A stretch of DNA of 20,903 bases from an uncultured Clostridium sp. (GTDB taxonomy: Bacteria; Bacillota; Clostridia; Lachnospirales; Lachnospiraceae), in assembly GCA_958442925.1 (NCBI GenBank), contig CAUCIO010000022.1:1-20903 (forward strand), given 5' to 3'. The position numbers were made by a program, and so were the translations under genes. The notes under the pieces were generated by a model, which saw only the letters and a program-made list of their open reading frames with translations, ran no database searches and was not told the origin of the DNA. Of the stretch, positions 14,597 to 20,903 are shown in pieces. Numbering within the stretch: position 1 is the first letter of the stretch; every line of letters starts with the position of its first letter.

Positions 14597-15145
14597 ATGA
14601 CAAACGTAATTGTGGCCTTTGCAAGGCAGGAGGATGGAAAACGAATCAGAGACGTGCTTGTAAAAAGCGGATTTCTCACTGTGATACTATGCACCTGCGG
14701 GGCGCAGGTGCTGAGCCGGGCCGCCATGCTGGAGCAGGGAATCGTAGTGTGCGGATACCGTTTTAAAGATATGAGCTGTATCCAGCTGAGAGAACAGCTT
14801 TCCCCACGTTTTGAACTGCTCCTGACCGCTTCCTGCAGCTGCCCAGGCGCAGATGAGGCCCGGGAAATCGTCTTCCTGCCCGCCCCTTTTTCTGTGCGGG
14901 ATCTGGTAGGAACCATTCGGATGATGGAACAGGGACAGAAAAGAGAAGGGCGTAAACGGGGCAGAGCCACTGAGAGAAGCGAACAGGAAAAAAGTCTGCT
15001 GGAATCTGCGAAAAGGATTTTAATGGAGCGAAACGGTATGTCAGAGCCGATGGCTCACCGCTACCTTCAGAAGTGCAGCATGGACAGCGGAGTCAGCCTG
15101 CCGGAGTCAGCCGCTATGGTGATCCGGCTGTACAGGCAGGATTAG
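14597..15145 (+). CDS. ANTAR-domain RNA-binding regulator with degenerate receiver domain
   Basis: 182 residues. An N-terminal receiver-like domain (about 1-110) keeps the fold pattern but lacks the phospho-acceptor aspartate: the expected site after strand 3 reads GIVVCGYRFKDM (48-59). A basic linker (113-127) leads to a C-terminal ANTAR domain (about 127-178) with ESAKRILMERNGMSEPMAHR and YLQKCSMDSGVSLPESA. ANTAR proteins bind paired hexaloop RNA hairpins and prevent transcription termination, mostly of nitrogen-related genes. It starts 29 bases after the GS-like gene and 16 bases before dapF. In clostridia such a regulator commonly accompanies a glutamine synthetase gene, as I remember it. 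Control is probably by protein partners or ligand rather than phosphorylation. Confidence 0.92.
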   Translation: MTNVIVAFARQEDGKRIRDVLVKSGFLTVILCTCGAQVLSRAAMLEQGIVVCGYRFKDMSCIQLREQLSPRFELLLTASCSCPGADEAREIVFLPAPFSVRDLVGTIRMMEQGQKREGRKRGRATERSEQEKSLLESAKRILMERNGMSEPMAHRYLQKCSMDSGVSLPESAAMVIRLYRQD

Positions 15146-15161
15146 AAGGGAGAAAATCGAG

Positions 15162-15974
15162 ATGAAATTTACAAAAATGCAGGGAATTGGGAATGATTAC
15201 GTATATGTGGACTGTTTTCAGGAGACAGTAGAGGATCCGGAAAAGACTGCTGTATTTGTCAGTGACCGCCATTTTGGAATCGGTTCTGATGGACTGATTC
15301 TTATTAAACCGTCTGCTGTGGCTGACTGTCAGATGGATATGTACAATCTGGACGGATCCAGAGGCTCTATGTGCGGGAATGGAGTCAGGTGTGTGGGAAA
15401 ATATGCCTATGATCATGGAATTGTGCCGCCGGAACGGACGACTCTGACAGTGGAGACAGCCTCCGGCATTAAGACGCTTAAAATCCAGGCAGAGAATGGA
15501 AAGGCCAGAGAGCTGACAGTGGATATGGGAAAGCCGGAAAGCACGTCAGAGATGTTCGAGCCTATTACAGTGGAAGGAAAGGAATACCGCTTTATCGGTA
15601 TTTCCATGGGAAATCCTCACGCAGTCCTGTTTGTGGAGGATACGGCGTCAGTTCCTCTTGAGACAATTGGGCCGAAATTTGAAAACCACAGCCGTTTTCC
15701 AGACAGAACCAACACAGAGTTTGTGGAGATTGTGGATCGGGGCCATATTAAAATGAGAGTCTGGGAGAGAGGATCCGGGGAGACCATGGCCTGCGGAACA
15801 GGGGCCTGCGCCAGTGCGGCAGCCAGTATTCTGGCAGGCTATACCGACACGAAGGTGGAAGTAGAGCTTTTAGGAGGCAGCCTGATCATTGAGTGGGACA
15901 GAGAAAAGGATACCATCTATATGACAGGACCTGCTGCAGAGGTATTTTCCGGAGAGATTGAGCTGAATTTTTAG
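15162..15974 (+). CDS. dapF: Diaminopimelate epimerase DapF
   Basis: 270 residues, normal length, with the canonical active site: Cys71 in SMCGNGVRCVGKYA and Cys211 in ETMACGTGACASAA, plus GIGNDYVYVD (8-17), FGIGSDGLI (38-46), GNPHAV (150-155), RTNTEFVEIV (182-191) and WERGSGET (201-208). It interconverts LL- and meso-diaminopimelate in the cytosol, supplying lysine and the peptidoglycan cross-linking residue. It starts 16 bases after the ANTAR gene (ribosome binding site GAAGGGAG), so it probably shares that operon and its attenuator. This is the functional counterpart of the Ser/Ser paralogue encoded at 12336. Confidence 0.97.
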   Translation: MKFTKMQGIGNDYVYVDCFQETVEDPEKTAVFVSDRHFGIGSDGLILIKPSAVADCQMDMYNLDGSRGSMCGNGVRCVGKYAYDHGIVPPERTTLTVETASGIKTLKIQAENGKARELTVDMGKPESTSEMFEPITVEGKEYRFIGISMGNPHAVLFVEDTASVPLETIGPKFENHSRFPDRTNTEFVEIVDRGHIKMRVWERGSGETMACGTGACASAAASILAGYTDTKVEVELLGGSLIIEWDREKDTIYMTGPAAEVFSGEIELNF

Positions 15975-15982
15975 CCGGATAA

Positions 15983-16009
15983 GCAGAAGGAACCCTTTTT
16001 GCCTTTTTT
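15983..16009 (+). terminator. Intrinsic terminator after dapF
   Basis: GCAGAAGG (15983-15990) pairs with CCTTTTTGC (15994-16002), with one bulged T, around a 3-base loop, followed by a T-run (16004-16009). It overlaps the -35 region of the downstream sporulation-type promoter. Confidence 0.65.
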
Positions 16010-16018
16010 CATAGAATA
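15992..16018 (+). promoter_or_regulatory. SigmaK-like sporulation promoter of the amidase gene
   Basis: CATAGAATA (16010-16018) fits the mother-cell -10 consensus CATANNNTA, and AC (15992-15993) lies 16 bp upstream, as SigmaK promoters require. The start point would fall near 16025. That puts the ribosome binding site (16035-16042) and the ATG at 16057 on the transcript and rules out the earlier ATG at 16027. A SigmaA -10 TATAAT (16017-16022) overlaps it but has no matching -35. Confidence 0.55.
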
Positions 16019-16056
16019 TAATAGAAATGCCTAGAAAAGGAGCCTTTCTTTTAAAT

Positions 16057-16857
16057 ATGAAAAAGAGAGTTGCAATAGATGCAGGACATGGGGGAACGAC
16101 GGATCCGGGAGCTGTATATTTCGGAAGACAGGAGAAGGACGATGCGCTGAAGCTGGCCCTGGCAGTGGGAGAGCTTCTGGAAAACCGAGGGTTTGACGTG
16201 ATGTATACCAGAGTGGACGACATTTACCACACACCTTATGAGAAGGCGGATATGGGAAACCATGGAGGAGCCGACTATTTTATTTCCATTCACAGGAACG
16301 CAGCCTTAAATCCGGGGACAGCTTCCGGCATTATGACACTGGTGTATGAGGACACGGGAGTAAACGGCAGGCTGGCCAGGGCGGTAAATGCAGAACTGGA
16401 AAAAACGGGCTACCAGGATCTGGGAGTAGTGGAACGGCCGGGACTGGCGGTGCTCAGGCGGACGGCTATGCCGGCTATTCTGATAGAAGCAGGGTTTATC
16501 GATAATCCTCAGGATAACCAGCTGTTCGACGATCAGTTTGAGAAGATTGCAGAAGCCGTTGCCGACGGCGTGGAGAAGGCAGTGAGGGAGGAAGAAAAGA
16601 GAGAACTGCCGGTTTATTACATGGTGCAGACAGGATCCTACCGCCTGCGGTCGCTGGCAGAACAGCAGCTGTCAGAACTTCAGTCTCAGGGATATCCGGC
16701 TTTTCTGGTCTATGACAGAGGCTATTATGATGTACGGGCCGGCGCTTTTCTGAACCTGGATTATGCTGCTGCTCTGGAGGCGGAACTCAGATCCCGCGGC
16801 TACAATACGTTTATTGTGAAGGATCACAGTACAGAAGATAAAAAGAAGACAGAATAA
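16057..16857 (+). CDS. N-acetylmuramoyl-L-alanine amidase with C-terminal SPOR domain, CwlC-like
   Basis: 266 residues from the ATG at 16057, preceded by AAAAGGAG (16035-16042), although the 14-base spacing is long. It is an Amidase_3 zinc hydrolase that cuts the bond between MurNAc and L-alanine. Zinc ligands are His11 (DAGHGG), Glu26 (RQEKDD) and His79 (ISIHRN), with catalytic Glu144 (ILIEAGFIDN). A SPOR-type domain (about 187-256) begins YYMVQTGSYR and has the two-repeat aromatic pattern that binds denuded glycan. There is no signal peptide. That combination, with a SigmaK-like promoter upstream, matches B. subtilis CwlC, which acts on the mother-cell wall at the end of sporulation. A germination or vegetative role is less likely but not excluded. 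Confidence 0.9.
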   Translation: MKKRVAIDAGHGGTTDPGAVYFGRQEKDDALKLALAVGELLENRGFDVMYTRVDDIYHTPYEKADMGNHGGADYFISIHRNAALNPGTASGIMTLVYEDTGVNGRLARAVNAELEKTGYQDLGVVERPGLAVLRRTAMPAILIEAGFIDNPQDNQLFDDQFEKIAEAVADGVEKAVREEEKRELPVYYMVQTGSYRLRSLAEQQLSELQSQGYPAFLVYDRGYYDVRAGAFLNLDYAAALEAELRSRGYNTFIVKDHSTEDKKKTE

Positions 16858-16862
16858 GAAAT

Positions 16863-16913
16863 TTGAATTCCTGCTGCTGGAGAAGAGGAAGACACCCGGC
16901 AGCAGGAATTCAA
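16863..16913. repeat. Long inverted repeat between the amidase gene and ligA
   Basis: An 18-base left arm beginning TTGAATTCCTGCTGCTGG (16863-16880) pairs with 16896-16913 with a single G-T wobble, and one more A-T pair at 16862/16914. The loop is 15 bases and purine-rich. No T-run follows on the + strand (AAAAAC instead); on the minus strand only a weak T-rich stretch follows. It may stabilise an mRNA 3' end, terminate poorly, or be a small palindromic repeat family member. Confidence 0.7.
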
Positions 16914-16974
16914 AAAACGGCATAACATGCCGGATATCAAGGGAAAAACCCCAGGATGCAAAAAGGAGTCAAGA

Positions 16975-18963
16975 ATGAATCAGGAACAGAAAATAGAGCG
17001 TATGAAAGAGCTGATAGAGCTGCTTAACAGGGCTGGACGAGCCTACTATCAGGAAAGCCGGGAGATTATGAGCAACTTTGAATACGATCGGCTCTATGAT
17101 GAACTGGCCGGACTGGAGAAGGAAACGGGAACGGTATTTGGAAACAGCCCCACCCAGAACGTAGGCTATGAGGCAGCCAGTTCCCTTCTCAAAGAGCGCC
17201 ATGAAAGCCCCATGCTTTCTCTGAACAAGACCAAGAGCGTGGAAGAGCTGAAGGAGTGGCTGGGCAGTGAACAGGGTCTCCTGTCCTGGAAAATGGACGG
17301 TCTGACGATTGTGCTGACTTACGATGGCGGAGAATTGAAAAAGGCCGTTACAAGAGGAAACGGAGAAATCGTCGAGGTGATTACGGCCAATGCCAGAACC
17401 TTTGTCAATGTGCCGAAAACCATTTCCTACACAGGCCAGCTGGTTATCCGCGGGGAAGCAGTGATCCGGTATTCTGACTTTGTAAAGATTAATGAGGAAA
17501 TTGAAGATGCAGATGCCAGGTACAAAAATCCCAGAAATTTGTGCAGCGGCTCTGTGCGCCAGTTAAACAGTCAAATTACGGCTCAGAGAAACGTCCGCTT
17601 TTTCGCTTTCAGCCTTGTTATGGCTGACGGCGTAGATTTTGAAAATTCCAGAGAGAAGCAGTTTTTGTGGCTCAGATCCCAGGGATTTGAGACTGTGGAC
17701 TACAGGCGTGTCACAGCGGACACTCTGGAGGAAGCGGTAGCCGATTTTTCAAGGCGGGTGGAAGAAAACGACGTGCCGTCAGACGGCCTTGTCCTGCTGT
17801 TTGACGATATTGCATACGGGCAGTCTCTGGGGCGGACTGCCAAGTTTCCAAAAGATTCCATTGCCTTTAAGTGGGCGGATGAAATTCAGGAGACAACTCT
17901 GTCCTGCATCGAGTGGAGTGCTTCCAGGACAGGCCTGATTAACCCGGTGGCAGTATTTGAGCCGGTGGAGCTGGAGGGAACCACAGTGACACGCGCCAGC
18001 GTTCACAATTTAAGCATTATGGAAGCCTTGGAGCTGGGAGAGGGAGACAGGATTACCGTCTACAAGGCCAATATGATTATTCCGCAGATTGCGGACAACC
18101 TGACCAGAAGCGGGGTAAAAAACGTCCCGAAGCTTTGCCCTGTCTGTGGAGGAGAGACAGAGATACGACAGGTGAACGATGTAAAATCCCTGTACTGTAC
18201 GAACCCTGACTGCCAGGCTAAGAGGCTGAAGAGCTTTGCCCTTTTTGCCAGCCGTGATGCCTTGAATATTGCGGGACTGTCGGAGGCAACGCTGGAAAAG
18301 TTTATCGGGCGGGGATTTATCCATGAGTACGCTGATATTTTTCATCTGGATACCCATGAAGCTGAGATCGTGGTAATGGAGGGATTTGGAAAGAAATCCT
18401 TTGACAAGCTCTGCGAAGCGGCAAAACAGTCGTCCCATACCACTCTTCCCAGAGTCATTTACGGGCTGGGAGTAGCTGGAATCGGCCTTGCCAATGCAAA
18501 AATGCTCTGCCGCCATTTTAAATATGATTTTCAGGCTATGCGGACCGCATCAAAAGAGGAATTGACGGTCATCGATGGAATCGGGGAGGTTCTGGCAGAC
18601 GCCTGGATCCAGTTTTTTCAGAATGAGAAGAATAACAGGGTGACAGACCGCCTTTTAGAGGAATTGACCTTTCTGCCGGTTTCTGAGGAGAAAGAGGCAG
18701 GCAGCGGCCTTTCTGATCTGACTTTCGTCATCACCGGCTCTTTGGAACAGTTTAAAAACAGAAAAGAGCTGCAGGAATTGATTGAGGAGAGAGGCGGGAA
18801 GGTGACGGGAAGCGTAACGGCTAAGACAAGCTATCTGATTAACAACGACTTCTCCTCTTCGTCCTCCAAGAATAAAAAAGCCAGGGAACTGAACATTCCC
18901 ATTATCACAGAGACAGAGTTTATCAAACAGTTCGGCGTCAACTCATCTTCAGGCGTGGAATAA
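16975..18963 (+). CDS. ligA: NAD-dependent DNA ligase LigA
   Basis: 662 residues from the ATG at 16975, chosen because AAAAGGAG (16961-16968) lies 6 bases upstream; the frame is open from 16927 without a ribosome binding site. It seals nicks in replication and repair using NAD. Domain order: Ia (NMN-binding tyrosines, AGRAYYQ, 20-26), adenylation domain with nucleophile Lys106 (KMDG), TRGNG (126-130), IRGEAV (158-163), GSVRQLN (192-198) and Lys299 (AFKW); OB fold (about 305-385); zinc finger Cys388, Cys391, Cys408, Cys413; helix-hairpin-helix region (about 425-580); BRCT (about 587-662). Motif IV reads DGLVLLF, so the lysine equivalent to E. coli Lys290 is Leu275, and GED is VEV. These match my memory of Lachnospiraceae LigA. 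Confidence 0.96.
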   Translation: MNQEQKIERMKELIELLNRAGRAYYQESREIMSNFEYDRLYDELAGLEKETGTVFGNSPTQNVGYEAASSLLKERHESPMLSLNKTKSVEELKEWLGSEQGLLSWKMDGLTIVLTYDGGELKKAVTRGNGEIVEVITANARTFVNVPKTISYTGQLVIRGEAVIRYSDFVKINEEIEDADARYKNPRNLCSGSVRQLNSQITAQRNVRFFAFSLVMADGVDFENSREKQFLWLRSQGFETVDYRRVTADTLEEAVADFSRRVEENDVPSDGLVLLFDDIAYGQSLGRTAKFPKDSIAFKWADEIQETTLSCIEWSASRTGLINPVAVFEPVELEGTTVTRASVHNLSIMEALELGEGDRITVYKANMIIPQIADNLTRSGVKNVPKLCPVCGGETEIRQVNDVKSLYCTNPDCQAKRLKSFALFASRDALNIAGLSEATLEKFIGRGFIHEYADIFHLDTHEAEIVVMEGFGKKSFDKLCEAAKQSSHTTLPRVIYGLGVAGIGLANAKMLCRHFKYDFQAMRTASKEELTVIDGIGEVLADAWIQFFQNEKNNRVTDRLLEELTFLPVSEEKEAGSGLSDLTFVITGSLEQFKNRKELQELIEERGGKVTGSVTAKTSYLINNDFSSSSSKNKKARELNIPIITETEFIKQFGVNSSSGVE

Positions 18964-19000
18964 CAATTTCTCCAGGCCGCTGGCAATTGGAGCTGAAATA

Positions 19001-19009
19001 TGGTATGAT
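19001..19009 (+). promoter_or_regulatory. Candidate extended -10 promoter of metA
   Basis: TGGTATGAT carries the TGN extension and a -10 TATGAT (19004-19009). The -35 region 17 bp upstream (TGGCAA, 18981-18986) is weak. The leader to the ATG at 19038 would be about 25 bases, too short for a SAM riboswitch. Confidence 0.4.
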
Positions 19010-19037
19010 ACCCTACAGACTAACGGGGAGGAAACAT

Positions 19038-19970
19038 ATGCCGATTAAAGTACAGAAGGATCTGCCGGCCAAGGCAGTTCTGGAATCAGAAAATATTTTT
19101 ACCATGGACGAGGATCGGGCGCTGAGTCAGGACATCAGACCTCTGGAAATCCTGATCCTGAACCTCATGCCTATTAAGGAGGAGACGGAGACTCAGCTTC
19201 TCAGAGCCCTTTCCAATACGCCCCTGCAGGTGGACTGTACGTTCTTGATGCTTGCGTCCCACAGCTCTAAGAATACCTCAGCCAGCCATCTGAACAAGTT
19301 TTATGTAACGTTTGATGAGGTGAGGAAGAGAAAATTTGATGGAATGATTATCACAGGAGCTCCTGTGGAAAATATGGAGTACGAGGAAGTAAATTACTGG
19401 CCGGAGCTGACGGCGATTATGGAGTGGAGCAAAACCCATGTAACCTCTACTTTGCATATTTGCTGGGGCGCCCAGGCGGGCCTGTACTACCATTACGGAA
19501 TTCCCAAGTACAAAAGAGAGCATAAGCTGTCCGGCATTTACGAACACCAGGTTTTGAACAGGAAGGTTCCGCTGGTTCGAAGTCTGGACGACAGCTTTTA
19601 CTGCCCTCATTCCCGGTGGACTGAGGTCCGCGAGGAGGATGTGAGAAAGCATCAGGAGCTGATAATTCTGTCCAAATCCAGGGAGGCCGGTATTTTCCTT
19701 GTGATGAGCCGGGACGGCCGCCAGATTTTTATGCAGGGACATCCTGAATATGACAGAATGACACTGAACAATGAGTACCACCGGGATCTGAAGAAGGGAA
19801 TGGATCCGGAACTTCCGTACAATTACTATGAGGATAATGATCCCTTTTCGATTCCTGCTCTGAAGTGGAGAAATATGGCTAATACACTCTACACCAACTG
19901 GCTGAATTTCTATGTCTATCAGGTAACGCCGTATCTGCTGGAGAGCGATGGGGCGGAATCCGGGGAATAA
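19038..19970 (+). CDS. metA: Homoserine O-acetyltransferase (MetA family)
   Basis: 310 residues from the ATG at 19038, preceded by GGGGAGG (19025-19031); the normal MetA start MPIKVQKDLP is matched, whereas the longer frame from 18987 adds unrelated residues. It acylates the hydroxyl of L-homoserine in the first committed step to methionine. The triad is Cys142 (HICWGAQAG), His235 and Glu237 (GHPEYD). Residue 111 is Glu (TGAPVENM), the residue reported for the B. cereus enzyme to select acetyl-CoA, where E. coli has Gly and uses succinyl-CoA. So despite its frequent annotation as a succinyltransferase the product is predicted to be O-acetylhomoserine. The gene lies 74 bases after ligA with a possible promoter of its own. 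Confidence 0.95.
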   Translation: MPIKVQKDLPAKAVLESENIFTMDEDRALSQDIRPLEILILNLMPIKEETETQLLRALSNTPLQVDCTFLMLASHSSKNTSASHLNKFYVTFDEVRKRKFDGMIITGAPVENMEYEEVNYWPELTAIMEWSKTHVTSTLHICWGAQAGLYYHYGIPKYKREHKLSGIYEHQVLNRKVPLVRSLDDSFYCPHSRWTEVREEDVRKHQELIILSKSREAGIFLVMSRDGRQIFMQGHPEYDRMTLNNEYHRDLKKGMDPELPYNYYEDNDPFSIPALKWRNMANTLYTNWLNFYVYQVTPYLLESDGAESGE

Positions 19971-20036
19971 AAACAGTATCTGTCTGTGAAGCGTCTGGCA
20001 TTACAGCGGGAATTGAACATAAGTTTGCAGAAGAAA

Positions 20037-20070
20037 CAGAGCGAGATACGTCCGGCGTATCTCGCCTCTG
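20037..20070 (+). other. Stable hairpin downstream of metA
   Basis: CAGAGCGAGATACG (20037-20050) pairs with CGTATCTCGCCTCTG (20056-20070) with one bulged base around the loop TCCGG. CTATATAGG follows rather than a T-run, so it is at best an atypical terminator between metA and the PIN-like gene, or a 3'-end stabiliser. Confidence 0.5.
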
Positions 20071-20106
20071 CTATATAGGAAAACAGAAATAATATGGAGG
20101 AAATAC

Positions 20107-20903
20107 ATGAGCACTTATCTGGTGGATTTTGAAAATGTAGGCGTAAGCGGAATGGACGGTGTGGAGAAACTGTCAGACCGGGATCGCGTTGTAATTTTTT
20201 ATGGAAAACAGGCTGCCGCAGTTCCCTTTGAGCGCCATATTGAGATTGCCTCCTCCAGGGCGGAGGTCAGGTACATTAAGGTGGATAAGACAGGTAAAAA
20301 TTTTCTGGACTTTCAGTTATCCAGTTACTGTGGATATCTGATTGGAAGCACATCGGAAAAGGAATTTATCATTGTCAGCCGTGACAACGGGTTTGGCAGC
20401 ATGGAGGATTTCTGGCATGGAAAAGAGATGTCCGGAAAGAAAATCAGCATGAAGCGCCGTCCGGCTATTGCAGTCAGCGGAGAGGAGTCAGAGAGCGTTC
20501 GTGAGATTATTGTGGATAAGGGCGAACGTCAGACGCCAGCGTCCAAGGAATCTGGCCGGAAAAAAGAAAAAAAGCTGTCTGAAGCTGCAGAAAGCGGGGA
20601 AAACAGAAAGAAACACAGAAACGGCAGAAAGCAGGGAAGATCTCAGACTGAGGGAATGATAAAAATTCAGACTGTCCCGGCAGAGAGCAAAAAGCCAGAG
20701 CAGACACAGAGCCGGGCTCCAGAGAGAACCAAAGCCTGCGAATCATCTGACAGAGACCAGCAGCCTCTTGAAAAGCCTTTAAAGACAGAACCTGAGATGC
20801 AGAAGCCGGAGGCAGACGCAGAAAAGGAGTGCGTTTCTCAGAAACCGGAGGGGGTTCAGGAAAGGCATCCTTACAAAAGCAGAAGAAGGCCAAGGGGAAG
20901 ATA
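20107..20903 (+). CDS. PIN/NYN-like domain protein with charged C-terminal tail (3' end cut)
   Basis: 265 codons are open from the ATG at 20107 (TGGAGG, 20095-20100, 6 bases upstream) to the window end, which stops at TA after an arginine-rich run and may be two bases into the stop codon. The N-terminal domain (about 1-115) has the pattern of PIN-like proteins of Firmicutes: an acidic first strand STYLVDFENV (Asp7, Glu9), VVIFYGKQ (29-36), LDFQLSSYCGYL (89-100) and IIVSRDNGFG (109-118) with a conserved-looking aspartate. Such folds coordinate metal and often cleave RNA. The C-terminal half is a disordered Lys/Glu/Arg/Gln/Pro-rich tail ending in a basic run RRRPRGR, suggesting nucleic-acid binding. 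Substrate unknown. Confidence 0.8.
   Translation, partial: MSTYLVDFENVGVSGMDGVEKLSDRDRVVIFYGKQAAAVPFERHIEIASSRAEVRYIKVDKTGKNFLDFQLSSYCGYLIGSTSEKEFIIVSRDNGFGSMEDFWHGKEMSGKKISMKRRPAIAVSGEESESVREIIVDKGERQTPASKESGRKKEKKLSEAAESGENRKKHRNGRKQGRSQTEGMIKIQTVPAESKKPEQTQSRAPERTKACESSDRDQQPLEKPLKTEPEMQKPEADAEKECVSQKPEGVQERHPYKSRRRPRGR

Noticed and set aside
15146..15161. Lysine riboswitch before dapF
   Set aside because: Only 16 bases separate dapF from the upstream gene; no room for any riboswitch.
16027..16056. Upstream ATG for the amidase gene
   Set aside because: No Shine-Dalgarno precedes it and it lies at the predicted transcript start; homologous amidases begin near KKRVAIDAGHGG, so 16057 was used.
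18010..18516. 168-codon open frame on the minus strand inside ligA
   Set aside because: Overlaps a confirmed gene, has no recognisable domain or ribosome binding site; a shadow frame. The same applies to the minus frame 19278-19781 inside metA.
18964..19037. SAM riboswitch (S-box) before metA
   Set aside because: The 74-base gap, with a leader of about 25 bases from the candidate promoter, is far too short for the riboswitch and shows no matching stems.

Overview
The window looks like chromosomal DNA of a spore-forming Firmicute of the Lachnospiraceae / Clostridium cluster XIVa type. The reasons are the purine-rich AGGAGG ribosome binding sites, GC content close to one half, the YtvI and CwlC-like sporulation genes, an ANTAR regulator next to a glutamine synthetase homologue, a cdaA-cdaR pair, and a LigA with the sequence style I associate with that family. 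Genus is not assigned; the family call rests on remembered sequence style, not a search. All genes but one are on the + strand. I see no rRNA, tRNA, CRISPR array, insertion sequence or phage gene. The longest gap without a gene is about 200 bases, so the window is dense core chromosome.

Layout. 1-1553: the 3' end of an ABC export ATPase and its MacB/FtsX-type permease, closed by a strong terminator (1601-1647). 1676-7433: a promoter, two uncharacterised membrane proteins, the diadenylate cyclase CdaA, its YbbR-domain partner CdaR, then HPr and PTS enzyme I. This run joins c-di-AMP synthesis to the general PTS phosphorelay. 7443-11325: a hairpin-capped possible 41-residue ORF, a Wzy-like polysaccharide polymerase, a PLP aminotransferase and a YtvI-type (AI-2E family) membrane protein. 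11330-12187 (minus): an AraC-family regulator with a TTG start, diverging from 12336.

12336-15974 is the most unusual part. It holds a DapF paralogue in which both catalytic cysteines are serines. Next come a promoter and an immediate intrinsic terminator, a glutamine synthetase homologue that has lost nearly all metal ligands, an ANTAR RNA-binding regulator with a degenerate receiver, and then a canonical DapF. Two apparent pseudoenzymes or neofunctionalised enzymes therefore sit next to an RNA-binding antiterminator and a real diaminopimelate epimerase.

16010-20903: a signal-peptide-less amidase with a SPOR domain behind a SigmaK-like promoter (a CwlC-like mother-cell lysin), a 19-bp inverted repeat, the NAD-dependent DNA ligase LigA, a MetA-type homoserine acyltransferase predicted to use acetyl-CoA, and a PIN/NYN-like protein with a long charged tail that is cut by the window end.

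Several starts were moved downstream of the longest possible ORF because a good Shine-Dalgarno sequence lies before the inner ATG: 1751, 8943, 13374, 16057, 16975 and 19038.
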